Part shown: positions 27,601 through 42,600 of the stretch, in pieces
How the letters are laid out: each line of letters begins with the position of its first letter
Numbering within the stretch: position 1 is the first letter of the stretch
DNA from: Oreocharis arfaki
Lineage: Eukaryota; Chordata; Aves; Passeriformes; Paramythiidae
Direction of reading: 5' to 3'
DNA length: 64,000 nucleotides
Assembly (NCBI GenBank): GCA_013398015.1
Contig: VZRR01012411.1
Location: 267,671 to 331,670, forward strand
Notes under the pieces: generated by a model
The model's database searches: none
Seen by the model: the letters and a program-made list of their open reading frames with translations, nothing else
What the model was told of the DNA's origin: nothing
Position numbers and translations under genes: made by a program

Positions 27601-30600
27601 TTTACTTGACTTTTGTAAAGAAACATGAATCAGTTCCCCTGAATGTAAAAAAATTTACAGATACAGTTAGTGCCTAAACAAACCCATAAAGTGAGAAAAT
27701 CTTTCTCCGGTTTGTTTTTTCAGGTGGTTTTGGGAGCATTGGGTAGAAAAGATTTATAACAGTGAACAGAAAGAAACTGAAACCAAACTAAACCAGGCAG
27801 GTCATGCACTTCACACACCTCTTTCTGTAAGCTGTAGGTGCTACTGCCAGGTAACCAAGTGAAGATAAACTTTAAGGATGTGTAAAATACATATGCCAGA
27901 AGCTACAATAAGCCCTCCAGCCAGCCTGTCATTTTAGTTCTGCTCCACCTGTACCTCAGCTAGAAGATTAGATCAGCTCTGTTACGACTGTTGATCCTCA
28001 AGGCCTTTCCTCTGGCATCTGCTCAATCCCTGCAGGTGTGTTGTAACTCTCGTCATATACCTGGCTGTCTGCTTTCATGTTTTTAAGTTTTACATCTACT
28101 CCACTCAGTGCCTGGGTTTGTGCTCCATCCAGCTCTTCAACTTTTGCAGTATCAACACAGGCAAGTCCTGTAGTAAAGGTCTGCATTATCATTTCATTTC
28201 AGTACATGGTGAATCAAGAACAGATGCTGAAGACTGCCTTGCCTCTCTTTGCCAGATTCATCATCAGCAATGGACTGAGGACTAAGCATGGAACATTCAA
28301 GATCTTCTTGGAGGCAGCTGACCAGGCTTTGCCCACACTATCTAGGAACATGGGGTTAAGATTAATGGAAGGAGCTATGGCACTTCTTACTCCTGATGTC
28401 CTGCAGCTTTCGGACCCAGATACTGCAAAAGAAAACCTTACCTTCCTCTTGGCTCAGCTCCCCCAGTATGGCCATCTCTATCACCGTGGGGCTGTGCTAC
28501 TGCAGTACAATTTCACACAGCAAGATGTGGACAACAGGGATGTTGCATACAAGCACCAAGGTGGGAATTTCCAGACTGACAGATTCACATTTGTTGCCAC
28601 AGATAGGACTAATCAAGGCTTCATCGTGAATGGGAGGCTGCAGAGCGAGCCAGTGGCATTCACCATTCAGGCAAGTGTGATCACAGGCCTACTTAAGAGA
28701 GATAAATAGCATGGTAAGGTCAAAAATGTAGCAGTTTTGACAACAGCTGGTACTTGCTGCAGTCTCTGATTTAACTGTGTAGCTACAATGTTTGCTTTCT
28801 GTGTTCCATGAATAATTAACCTGGGGAATTAACTCCTTGACAAAATGCATAAATATAAGCAAGTAAATACTTGTATACTTAATACTTACCCACTAAAAAT
28901 TTTACATAGGAATCTCAAGTAAAAAGTTGAGCCCAGCTGTGGGAAGGACAGAACTTCCTCCTGCTCTGCTTTCCCACTTGGTGCTTGACCCTGTGATTTG
29001 CACACATGGGGGTGTGAGGAAGATTGTTGCTCTTCGTGTCACAGGAATCTTGAATTACAGTCACTTTGCTCCCCCAGCTGGACATCCTGTCTTCTCTCTG
29101 AGAGTCTCTATAAGATGCCTGCTCTCATTCTTTCTTTACTAGAATCTTTCTGTTCACTTTCCATTTCTCCTGTTCTCAAGTCCTTCACACTTCGTCATAG
29201 GCTCAGATATGTTTGCTGTGATTTTTTGTATCTATCTATGTGGCATGTTTCTGTACACAAAGTAGGCAATTTTGCATTGCATGTCAAAATTCTGTGTTTC
29301 AAAACCCTGACACTAATGAAGAGGCTGTTAATGTTTCCTGATTACAAAGTTTCAAGTTTTGTGATGAGTGAAGAATACTGTTCCAGTAGAGGGTGAGATA
29401 TGGGAACCACTCAACCACTGTGTAATGCTAGGAGATTCATCAGAATTTGTGAAAGGTGGCATTGTTATAAAACAGGGGTTACAAACCTTTGCTGGAGTTA
29501 TCTTTTGCTGTGAAGAAAATTACTTTAACAATGAGGACTATGGGGAATGTGGGACATCAGGGCAGAGGTACATAGAATTTGAGTTACGCTTCCCAGAGAG
29601 TACTGTACCCTGCTGCATATGGCAAGCGGTGGGCAATCTGGGCCTGGAAACTTCTCATGTGAAGTACAACTTAACTGGAACTCAGGTGTCTGCAGCAGGG
29701 TACAGTACCAAAGTGGCTATTGCCACTCTGATTTGGCTACTGTGCTTTTAGCAAAAGCAGAAGAGAGAATATCCTGATGCTGTAAAATGAATGTCTAACT
29801 TTGATTTAGGTGGATCATTTGGACAAAATGGCACCAAAAATTATTCATCTCCATTGCTTTTCTGATGTGGAACTGCTGAAGAATGGCAATTACGGGATCT
29901 ATATTACTGCCAGGTACCTGAGAGCATCTGACCCCCATACAGAGGATGACAAAATAATTTTTAAGATTTTGCGAGGTCCTCATTATGGCTACCTGCAAAA
30001 TATAACAACAGGTGATTTGTTTTATAATCTCTTTATTTTGGGGCATACCAGGCCAGATTCCAAACTGTACAGTGCTAGCATTTTCTTGATAGAGAGAACC
30101 AACATTTCTTAGCAAACTTTGGGCAAAGTTTGACTGTAGTAACAAAACTTGTACAATGAAACCTGAGTCTTATGTTTGTTATGAATCCTCAAAGAGTTTG
30201 AGATAATTTTTAATAGCTGCTGTTGAGAAACTTTTTAATTTGTATCAAGAAAGAAAAAGGTTAATATTGAACTTGGCCTTTTGATAAACACTTGACACAT
30301 GAAGAAATTGGCGGGGGCTTATAATGAACGGATGTTGCTGTTAAGCTATAAACCCACATTTCTCTAAATTCAGGTACTCAACAAAAAGGAAAGTTGAAAA
30401 GAGTCTGTATGAGCTACATGTCTCTTCTTAACAGGCTTTTTGTTCACCTGCATATTACTTGTCTTTCCTAGGTGGCTTCATTCAGGAAGGATTTAGCCAA
30501 AAGGATTTAAACAGCAAAATCATACTTTATGTCATCAACCAATCACGAGAAGCGAATTCAGACAACTTGGAGTTTCAAGTGACAGATGCCAGTGGAAACT

Positions 30601-33600
30601 CTGCAGTGCCCCAGAGGTAGCTCCACACCTCAGTGATGTGTGCTGTGCTGCACTGTGCTCGCCACCCCTGGGGCAAATGAGCTGCTGCTGGCCTTGAAGC
30701 CATGCAAACACGGACATAGCTACAACTCAACCTGCTATTGCTTTTGCTAGAGTAGAGGTTTCTTCCCCTCAAGAAGGCAAAATACAAAGGGTTAGCTCCA
30801 GGTTAGCCTGGGTCACAGTTCTCAAAGGCCTTCAGGGCCTCACCGGGAAACAACAGATTTAGCAGCAGTTGGGCATTTGGAGATCTGAAATGCTGGGTAT
30901 GGAGGGATGGGACTACTGCTTCATGAACATGGTCCTGCAGCTGCAGGTCACTCTTGCCCTAGCTGATGGCAATGCATTTTTCACAAGCTTGAGATTACAA
31001 TGGAGGGGCTGCTCTCATATGACAAAGCTATGAGAGCCATACTCCTGCAAAAGAGCACTGAAAGAAGGTGGAGAGCACACAGCAACTTCTTTGTCATCCA
31101 CTGCATGTATTAGTCATACTACGCAAATTTCTTTGTGACATACGATAACCCTCATGTAGAAAACTTAGAATATCGTCTGAACAGTGCTTTGATGACAAAA
31201 GCCAGAAGTGCGAGTAGCTTTTCAGCAGAGGCTATGCTTCTCTTTATTTCTGAAAATAGGGCAAAATGTTCAACCAACTTATTTAATCAGAAGTAACTGA
31301 GTAAAAAAATAACCAATATGCTTTTCCTGGGCTAAACTGGCTACTCACAAACCAGGACTCATGGTGAAGAAAGAGGAGAAAAGAGCTGGCCCCAGGGGCA
31401 GAGCACTTCCCTGCAAGCTGGAGAGAGGACAGGGACTGAGCTGAGCTGGAGGCAGTGTTTAGGCAGTTACGTGCTGTGCCAAAAGATGTCCCCACACACA
31501 AACACATCTGAGCACTGCCCAGCTGCTCTGTGCCAGCTAACAGATGAACTGATATTAAAACCACCATTATGTGATGCCGTTTCTCATGGGAGAGTGTGAT
31601 TTCTTGTAAATGAATGGCAATGCATAGCACAGCTTTAGGCAAAGAGCAAAGAAATAGCACTTTTTTTGCAGAAAATTGGTGTTACAGTGAAGTTATCTGC
31701 TAGCAGATCAAAGGGGAATTTTAGTGAAGAAATAATGTTTTAATATTGGATTTAAAAGCTTGTTAGATTTTTTTCAGTTTAAACTATTTATCACCTAATG
31801 ATCACTGGTTCAAAATACATGATTTATTGCTGTTGTCCCAACTTTTATTTGAATGCTGGTGGACTACATCTGGCACATCCATCTTCTTTAGCAAAAATAA
31901 AGCAAATCAGCTTCTAAATGAGTTTCCCACAAAATTAGCATCAGAGGATGAAAGAGGACGGGAGGAAATTCCACTGGCGGTAGAGCTAGTCAACTGTGAA
32001 AGGCCTAGAAGTTTGTTTTAGTAAAGTTCAATTTGTTAATAGCTCAGCTTATTTTCCTTCTTTGAACTCTCATTCCTCTGACTCTCACTAATTTTTATCA
32101 CAGCTTTAAAAAAGGCAAGATCTTTATTGATGACCTTGTGCAGCACACAGTCTTCCGAGGTTCAGACACCCCCTCCCCATCACCCATAAACAGGCCTAAA
32201 ATTCAGTGTATAAGACACCTGGAATCAGACAGCGGAAAAGCTGAAGAGTGAAGTAGGCAGAATACTAAAGCAAGGGGAGGAGGGAAGGCCCTTGCACAGA
32301 GGCAAGAAAACTCCTAGAGCTTCCTCTATACCCTAAAGGAGGAGAGTTAGAGGATAGATGAAGACAGATGGGCAGGAAGGAGGATGTTGCTGAGAAAAGA
32401 CTGAGGAGTGAGTGTATGATAAAACTACAAGGTTAAATGGAACCAGGACAAACAGTGATAACTTGTTATTATGAACAAAATGTTCTTCTCAAGGTTACTG
32501 TAGAACCCCTCTGGCTGTAAAACAAGGTTCAGGTGTGATTTAGGGTAGATCAAGGCTGGTCTGATCAGGGCTGGAAGATTTTCTACTGCCTCTTCTAATC
32601 AGTTAAATCACACAAGTGTGTTGATCTGGAGACAAAGACTCAGTATGTGTATTGGCTAAATCAGTAGTCGGGAGAGAAGGCTCCTCACACAGCCTCTGAG
32701 CAGCAAGGGCTGGGGCTGGCTGGTAAGGTGGCTTTGTTTCACACTTGCATTCCTTCCTCTCCCATAGGCTGGAGCTACGGTGGTCTCGGATTGAAATGCT
32801 ACAGACGGAATATGAGGTGTGTGAAAACACAGGACTGGTGTCTCTGAAAATCACCAGGGCAGGACACTCAGTGGAGTCTGCCTTTATAACCGTGAAGGTA
32901 AAGCCAAAAGCCAACATCCTAACTTAATAATAACAAGTGCAGCCCGTTATTTTATTCCTCAGATGTAAAGATAATTCAGTAATCATCAAAGAGGCCATGT
33001 GATTCAATCCATAGTTGCTGGGACATTGTCCTTCCTACTACAGATGGCTGAAACATTTCTGACAAAATTTCCTGAGTTTTAAGTAGAAATGCTGATTAAC
33101 TAAACCTGGAATGTTTTGGAAGGGTGTTTCAGTTTGGATGAAAAAACAGAGCAGGCACTTTCCTCTAACACTGTGCTCAGAAGGTTGGTTTCCAGGATCT
33201 GCCACTTTAAAATCCAGGCTTTGGGCAATCTGGGGCCTTGGGGCTTTTGTTTTGCCTTCTTAGGATGGAGGAGCCCAGGAGATATAGGGGCTTCAACTAC
33301 ACAGCCATGGCAGCCTTCCCCATTTCTCCTCCTACTGCCCCCAGCCTAGGACAACCCCCAATATCTTCAGTGACTGCCTCTGTCTTATGTCAAAAAGACT
33401 AGACTGAAAGCTGCAGGCTATAACCTTGTAAAACAGGTTTTGTGCAACTTGCCTTCACAAATTTTATCTTTCCTCATAAAATGGAAATTCCAGTATTTTA
33501 AAAGTTCCCCTTGCTAGAGAAATACAATTATTTTCCCCTCACAGTTTCTCAGGACTATACTATTATAGTAAGAAACATAATTTTGATTTTTCTTCTATGG

Positions 33601-36600
33601 AAGTTAGTGGGAATTTTGCTAATGATTCCATCAGAGTCCATCCTGCCCAATCCCTCACAGACTCCGGTGAATCTACTCTAGTAGTCACTTGCATAAACAG
33701 ACCAGTGAAATTGATTGCAGCATCAAGAGCCCAGTGTGGAAACTGGTGTCCTCTGGTACCTTCTATGAAAATTCAGGGAGTTGCTGGAATCCCTGTATTT
33801 ACATATGTTCATACCTAGCCTAAAGAGTCTTTGGGGATGTCAGCTCTGTGCAGTTCTTTCAAGATACCACAAAGGGCCAAATAGGGAAACATGGCCAGAC
33901 TGTTGCTGCTCTTCTGAGACGACAGGATGTGCTTGTCCAGGAGCCAGGTATGGCAGAGTCCCCAGGCATGGTGAACAGCAGTGTTACCTGGTGTTGTCCA
34001 AGAGCAATCTGACAGGAAATGAGAAAAATTACAAGATAGGCAAGTTTTTTTGGATTACGCATTTTTTTAAAGCCATGAGAAAGGACAGCATGACTGCTGC
34101 ACATAACAAGGTTTATTCTTCAGGTCTATATATCTTTTTCCAGCCTGAGGAAATGTGTGGGCTGGCCTGGCTATGTGAGATGTGCACCGTTCCCTCCAGC
34201 ATGCAGCAGAATGCAGTGGTTTGGTGAAATGGGTCACAGCATGGCATTTACTGTTTGATTTCTTCTCAGGTCAATGAAATATCTGCTAGGCTGGGAAAGG
34301 ACTTCACAGTGACTCCCTCCAAGCTTGTTCAGTTTGATCCAGGTATGAAATAGTGCACTGAATGACTTTAAAATTAATTCACTGATTTAGAAAGAGTAAA
34401 CTCTTGCTTTGGAGAGTGCAATCCATTGCATATCTGTAGCTAGAGAAGCTGAATAATATTTCAGGCTTGGGATCATTTTCTGGAAGTACTGTGGGTTTCC
34501 TTAACGAATTAGTATCCTTATTACTTACCATGAGATTGCCTATAGTCTTTTACATCAGTTAAAACATTGAAAGTACTGAAATGATATCTCCTAATCTCCC
34601 AGCGACTAGGCTGGATAGGACTCGCTCTGAGCTGAGCTGTGAGATGCTTTAGAGACTTCAGTCATTATAGGTAAAGACCAGGACACAGGTCAAATTTAGA
34701 CAAAACTGAGTACAACTTACGTTATTCAAGGTGTCCAAGACCCTTTTTCATTCACATACCAGCCTGAAGTTACCCAGTAGAGACAAGGAGCCAAGAAAAA
34801 ACAACTATAAGATTTGCCAAAAAGGTTGCACTTCAATCTAACACAGTTTCTTGATCAATTTTCAGGTATTTTAAATAACAGTTCCATCTCTAAAGTTAAG
34901 CTTTTCAGATAAAAACCCTATGATAAATTTTGTCTTTAAAATTGCAGTGGAAGTCCTAAATCTATGTATTGCAGTGCAATTTTGCACATCTACAGCAGCT
35001 TTTTGTTACAGTGTGTGCACCTCAACTGAATCATCATTGCCCAGGAACAAATTCAAACTTAATGCTGTTTGGAAGAACAGCAGGAGTCCAGTCAGTTGGT
35101 AGGAGCACAATAGCATACACAATTTACTCCATTCTAGCTGCAGACATGTTAATTAATCTATTTCTTTGACACCCTGATTGATTGAAATAGCACTTAAAGA
35201 GTAATTAAAATGTTTATTTCTGTTAGGAGTGTCAACCAAGATGTGGAATATAGCAATTACCTATGACGGATTAGAGGAAGATGATGAAGTCTTTGAAGTA
35301 GTTCTGAACTCCCCTGTGAATGCTGTTCTTGGCACGCGGACAAAAGCTGTAGTGAAAATTTTGGACTCAAAAGGAGGTATTCTCTTTTGATCTTCATGAT
35401 TAAGAAGGTGGGACAATCTTGGCTGAGTAGCTACCTATTTTCAACCACAAGTTGTTCCTAACACTCACCATTAGATCAAACCACTTAATTTCTTTTTAGA
35501 GAAAACAGGCTCGACAGTTGCAGACCCTTTATTCTCTCACACAGTCATAGGCACCCTCTTAGGAAACACAGAATGGAGAAAGCAATGAGTACAAAATGAG
35601 AAAAGTGCCAGGAAAGAAACCACTTTTTATAACAACATGAGTTCAGTTCTCATTTGTTAAAGCAGGAAAAATTGGTTTTAGATCCATTAGAATTTTTTTC
35701 CAATTATTATTTAGCAGTTGTTACACACCCTCTAAAAGAGATTTATTTTCCTCTCGAAAAAGAAACCTAACAAATTAACCCATCTCTTAGCAATATATTT
35801 TCCAGTGCTTAAAAACCACAGTCCACAACTTCACAGCAAACAGCAGTAATCATTACACAGTTTAGGCTTTTAAGACTGCATTATTATTGTGTTTTTCAGT
35901 GATCAAATGTGGTGTGCCTAGAATTGGACCAAAGGAGGCAACTGTAGAAACAGAAAGATAGGAAAACTGTAGAAAAATAGACATAACTAGCAAAGCAGTT
36001 GCATCCTCTGACAGCTGAAGAGTGTTTTTCCTTCTGGTGCTTAGTGAAACAATATCTTAAATATCCATATTGCAATCAAGTAGGCTTTCTGTTACAAAAA
36101 ATTCCTTTAAAAATTCAGATTTGTTTTCTCTTCAACATTCCTAGTGTAAATCAGGAGTTAATTGACACAATGAGTTTATTGAAACAACAGTGTCCTGTAT
36201 TTCTAAGAAGAAACTTCTCTGGGCATGATGGAAGTATCACCAACGGTAATTTAATTTACCTGTATATCCATGACCAAAAAACCCAGCACTTCAAACCTCA
36301 ATATAAGCATGAAAATGGGTTGGAATTCTGACCTGTGGGTAGACAGATGCATCACATATGAAATTGGACTTATAGAGGTAGTAGCTGTAGTTACAGCCAT
36401 AGATAACCCCAGAAACGAGGGTGACTGAACAAACAGCAAATCAACTACTTCAAGTGAAAGAATCATCCAACTTTTAAGGACAAGCTGTTTATGTGCCCAC
36501 GTCAATGTAAGCAGTTTCCTGCTCATGCAGTTAGAACTGACCATCTGCCATTTTTTATGCTTTCAGGTCAATGCAGCCATTCCCGTTCTTCTGGCCAAAG

Positions 36601-39600
36601 CAAGCATGGCTTCTGGGGGAGAGGCACGCTGTTTCCAGTTTCCTCGGGCTCCTCATCACCTTCCAGGCCTGGCAATGTTTCCTTGGAAGGGATCCCACTG
36701 CCTTCTTCCAAAGGGATGACAGAGCATGGAGGGGACATGTGGCAGGAGCACAGCTTGGCAAATCAGTCAAGGACCAGGCTGAGAGTAACTGGAAATGGCA
36801 GAATAGTAAGACACTTCTGTAGTTCAGTGACAGACTGATTTGTGAATTTATTGTGATGTGATATCTTCATTTAACTGTCATATTTTTGTAGCAATCCTAT
36901 CTGACCACACAAAAACCATAAACTACATGAGTTTGCTCCGAGTCAGACCTGAGGGCTATTAAAAAAAAGCTGTAAGGAAAAAGCCAAAACCAAAGCAACC
37001 TGATTTTGAGAATCCATGTATGCAAGAGAGGAATAAAAACAAGACTTGGGGGAGGAAAGGGGCATCAAGCAACTTCAGCAATTTTGAAGCTTCTAATCTT
37101 GTAAAAATATTGGTTAGTTAGAAGAAAGAAGTTGGTGGAGCGAGGCAAATGCATAGAAGCTGCGTATCTGGTGCTGAAGTTCTCATGCTGAAAATACTGT
37201 TAGCTTAAATAGGGAATTTAATTTATTAAATATTAATATTAATGTATTAATATTTTATTTTATATAATTATGTTAATTATAATTATATACAATTATTAAT
37301 TATTATTAAATTAAATCTTAATTTAAACCTTGCCCACTGATTTTCCCACTTAAACTATATTGGTTGAGCTAGGTATTTAGTAACTTTCTGCTATTTTGAC
37401 CTTAAAAGTTACTGGAATCCATTTTTATGAACACTGAACATTACACTTTTAATTTGTGCTTTTTAATGGCTCCTTTCAGAAGTGGTATGTTTTTAATCTA
37501 AAGAGAAAAAAGTAAACCCAAGACTTGCTCTGCATGATTTATAACCTAGCAGTAAATGTTACATAAAGTCTGTTTGTTTCTATAATGCGATAATATACCC
37601 ATCTCACTCTGCTGTTCTACCTTTTTCAGGTTCATCCTTCATCTGTATTTAGAAATGAAACAGATGTCGTTTTCAAAGTAAGAGCATTGTGGCTGTTGGA
37701 CGGACATTCCCAAGATTCCTTTCTGATTCTGTTCTTTCCAGGCTTTATCAATTTTATTAATTTGTTATGACAAATACTTTTTTCCCCTATGTGTCTTTCT
37801 TTTTTTAGGTGTAATTTCTCTTGATTTACAATAATTTGTATTATAATTAGTTTTTGTTATTTGTCTAGTTTATTTAAGAGTGTCTTGTATGCACTAACTC
37901 TCTCTTTTCCTCTACTGTTCTTGTGTGTGTGATACTGTAAAATGAAGTATCATGGGATTTTATCACTCAAAATAGAGGATGACATCTCCTCAGCTGAAAC
38001 CAACAAGAAGGCACAACCACAGATAAATGTCATCTCTAGGAAAGCAGAAATCCCACAGGCTGATAAGGCGGAACTTGCATCTGAACCAAGATCGAGACAT
38101 AAGGTATGAAACCTTTTTTTCCATGGGCATCGTCACCATCTGTTTTCAGCTGTGCTGTTTTCCAAAATGATTTAACACCAAGAAGAATTTTCATGGCATA
38201 AAATTTTAATATAAGGCCTAATTAATCTGTTTCATTTCACTTGTTTTTTGTAATTATTTTCCTTCAAATGACGGTTTCCCTTTCCAGGACTTTTACTCTT
38301 TTCAAAAACCCTGTACACCAGATTTGAAGGGCCTCTTGCATTATGAAGAAAGCACTCAAAGGTTGTTTCAGTGTGATGGGATAACATGGAAATTCTGGAA
38401 TTCCCAAAGTAAGGTAAAAATATAGCCATGTGTATGGATCTAAGTTAGAGCATAGAGTCTATGATCGGCAATACCCTAAAGCAGAGGACCTTCCTGCAAC
38501 TTTTATTTACTTAACAGGGAATAAGTGCTATCCAGATTCAGGTTTGCTTTCAGCAGAAACAAAAGTTTCCCAGAAATATGGTGAGGACTTGACTGCTGGG
38601 GTTGCCTTTCCTCTCTGTCATCCACAGGTGCTCCTGGACAAACCACATGAGCACTAGGGTCTTGGTGCTTGTGACAATGTGGGCATAACAGAGTCAATGA
38701 ATGAATTCTGTGAGAGAATGGGTGGAAACTAGTAAAATAAATTAACTTAGGTATTCTGTAACCATACGTTCCCATCACCACTCAACATGTCATGCCGAAT
38801 TTTGTTGCACTGCATTCCCTGCACAGACTGCAGGAGACAGAAAATGGTGTCCAAATTCATATGAAATCTTTAGAGGATATTTGGAACTGAATCCTGCTGT
38901 CACCATTAAAGCTACTCATTATAAACTGTAGGCTCCTCTGTCAGGCATTACTTATTTAAATCTTTTAAGCAATGGTGTAGCTTTATTTATACACCAAAGA
39001 TGGTGCTCAGTTTAGTTCTGGGCATGAGTGCACAGACTATCTGTGCACAGACAGAAGTCTGTTTCACCTTTTCCTCTTTTATTTTAGGAGGTAATCATGA
39101 AGAAATGTCCCACTGGATGGAGTTATCATGAGGGAAGCTGCTACTTCCTGGTAGTGAATCACAAGGTCACCTGGAACACTGCTGCTCGGGCTTGCAGAGA
39201 ACAGTAAGAGACGGTCATGTGTTTGCTGTGCACTGTGGTTGCCTTGAGCTGAATGCTGCTCTTGAGGCCAAATTTATTTGGATAAGCCCAGGTTTGGCTG
39301 TTCTGCACAGCTTCCCCAAAAAATTGACCAAGTCCTGGGATTCAAACCAAGTGGACGATACAAATATTAGCCTCATAATGTTTCAGGTGGTGATGCTATA
39401 TTAATCACAGCATGAATTCCCAAAGCTGTCCATCTGCAGTGAGGATACTTTCCTAATGGGAGCGTTAGTTTGGGTGAAGAGAAATACAGCAAAGACTCAG
39501 AATTTCATCCTCTCTTACCCACCACTTCCTTGCCTCTATCACCACTTGGTATAGCAATGGCAAAATGTTGCCAGCTCCTGTGTGCCTCACTGTATTTGTC

Positions 39601-42600
39601 TGAAGATGCAGCTTTGAAGATTCTGTAACTACTTGAAAAGTTTACATTCAATTTAGCAGTACATTTCTGACTTTTTAAGGATATAATAATAATAATGATA
39701 ATAATAGCTGTCTCAAAGTAAGAGACAAAAAACCTGCCAGTCCTGCTTTTTGGACACTTGCTTCGGGATTTCGGTTTTAGGGGTATTAGGTTAGCACTGG
39801 AAGAAATGTTAGCCATGCTAACATGAAGCTTGCCCAAGGATGGGCATGCTCTATACTTTGTCCTGCATTGTGAGCACCCAACTGAAAATCAATCTGAAAA
39901 ATAGGAGGGGCTTAAACAGACTTTTCTATTACTCCATGAAAGGAAAATTAAAACGGGGAAGAATTGGAAATTACAGAAACAGACTATGTTCCATAAGTAG
40001 TGGAAGGATATGCTGGAAACGTGAATCATGGCCAAGCATGCATAACAAACATTGATTCATTCCACTGAGTTATGCCATATTATGTTGTCTTGGTAACATG
40101 CAAACGAAAAGTCTTGATACTAATACTTCCCAGCTGATAAAAGCTATTCTTTTCTAAAAGCTAAATGTTATGTGCTCTTGTGAGCTCACCCCAAATTTTA
40201 TGTCATTACTTGGTTTACTTAAAATTTCAGCTCCTGAAATTGTTTGCTATTACCTACTTTTGTTATGCTTCATGTTAGCAAACAAAACTATAAATTGTGA
40301 ATATTTTATTTTTTCTGAAGGCTTCAGCAGTCAATTGATCCCTTGGGACCATATGTCACTCTACTGCGACGTGTTTCCTATCTTCTAAAACAGTGTGGTT
40401 TTTGTGCCCCATGTTTTTTGTAGGCAGTAGCTTCTTGACAAAGGCTATAGTGAGCAACATAAATATTAAACTGAATAAAAGTAAATAAATGTAAACAACA
40501 GTACTTAAATGACGGTGTTATAAAAACTACACAAAAAATCAAGGCATATTACTGAATCCACAAGGAAATGAATCCTAGGGCTGTGATAATTCAATTAATG
40601 CCATACTAGCATAGACTAAGGAAGGTTTATCCCAGTAAATTGAGTACTCCTGGCCTCCATCTGGAACTGATTTACGAAAGTAAAACTCCAGGAACATGCT
40701 TAAATGTGGTACAAGAACATAACTTATTAAATTTTATTTTGTGCTTTTCCCCAGCTCCTCCAGCAATCAACACCACTACTAATTGCAGCGTTTCAGTTAT
40801 TAATACTGATTCTATTGACATTTAAATGTTTCCAACAGGGAAATAAAACTGTCATGGAGGTCAGTCCTCAATTTTCAATAGATCAAACAAACCAGATATT
40901 AAATGAAAATATTAGAACTGACTTTCAGTAAATCAGCCACCTTCTCTGAAAAAAAGAATAATTTTTTATTACTACAAAAAATGGCATCATTTTACGGCCC
41001 TATTCATTTGTCTTGCTAGAATTTTTCTATTATACAGAACAGGGAAAAGAGCACAAGCATTGTTAAATTTGATTCACTAACAGTCTCCAAGTAACCAACC
41101 TCCTAGCCTTTTTGGGACAACCTTGCTATCCGGAGATGATGGACTTGGGAACAGGCTGTACAAAAAGTGTACAGAAATGGGCAGGCTAGAGGGTGTCTGG
41201 AGAAGGGCCACAGGGATGATCAAAGGACTGTAAAGCCTGCCATGTGAAGAAAGAAGGCATAGGGGAGCCCTTATCACCATGTTTCAGTATTTAAAGGGTG
41301 GTTACGAAGAAGATGGAGACTCCCATTCTACAAGGAGTCACATAGAAAAGATTAACAGCTATGGGTATGAGTTACTCCTGGGAATATTCCAATTATTAGA
41401 CACAAGGGAAGTTTTTTTTCACAATGAGATCAGCCGTTAGAAGACTCTCTCCAGGGATGTGATGGATTCCCCAACTTCAGACACTTTTAAGGTTTAGCTG
41501 GACAGAGTGCTGGCCCATCTTGTCTGGACTGTAATTTTGCCAAGAAGGGTTGGATCAGATGAGACTTGAAGTTCCTTCTAACCTGATAGTCTGTGATTCT
41601 ATTACACCAAAGCAATGCTATCAATTTATTGTGGAAGCAGTTGTTGTCTGGACATAACTACATACACATAACTAATGCAGACCTGTTTGAGTTCCTGCTG
41701 ACATACATTGCATCCATCTGTTGCAGGTGGTATACAACCCTCTCCTTTAGTTTCCATATGCGGGGGTAGAAGCAGACACAAATATGTGCTTGTCTTGATG
41801 CAAGTTTCTGTATGCCAGTGTTACACTGGGGATGAGGGAGCAGGGCAATCTCAGTTAATTGCTGTGAAAGTCTTGCACTGTTTCTAACCCTTCTCCAATT
41901 CATTGGAGAGAAAGGTGGTTTAAGAACTCATTTCTCTAGCTTTGTTTGTATGCATGAAGAGGCTCCTGGCAGCATGAAGAGAAGCATCTGGGGGATATTA
42001 CGGCTGATTGATCCCACAGCAGCCTGATTTAGAAGCAATTTCGATGATTTATGCCACAGCTCTTGTTTATCCAATAGGAACATGTCCTCCCCAAGGGTCG
42101 GTACAGCAGGGCTCACTCACATGTGAGACGGTTACACTGCTACCACTAAAGGGATGGAAGAACTGGATAGATAGAACCTAGAGTCGTGTCTTGTGCCTTA
42201 TTAGTCATATCATACCTTTATCTTTTTTAAGTTGAACATTTAATTAAAGCACAAATATGATTAGATTTCAGGTCCTCTGCTGCTAGCTGTGTAAGGCAGG
42301 ACACGTTATTTTGTTTGATGGTACTATATTAGACACATGTGGCCTCAGTCCTTGGGAATCTCAGACAGAACCACATCTAAAGTAATAGATTAGATCCTTC
42401 ATGATGGCTCAGTGTTCCCTGGCGCAAAGCAGGACAGCAGCCCTCCTCTCCTAATACTGGTTCTCTAAGTGACTGGTTTAACTATTGTGTGTGACTCCAG
42501 CATAGGGAGGCAGGTACCTAGAGTCATTTTAAAGGCCTCGTGTATGCTGTCTGACTTTCAACTGCCAGTCTGGAAGTGCAGGGCTCCTGCAAGCTCTGCA

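Noticed and set aside
28077..28255. Extension of exon 19 to 28077 as ordinary FREM1 coding sequence
   Set aside because: The acceptor TTTGCCAG at 28255 joins exon 18 in phase and in register with human FREM1, so the extension is intronic for the full-length transcript. It is kept only as a possible alternative start.
29368..29751. 127-codon open frame on + between FREM1 exons 19 and 20
   Set aside because: It lies wholly in an intron, has no acceptor or donor that would join it in phase, no signal or domain I recognise, and is not needed for the FREM1 frame. Probably chance.
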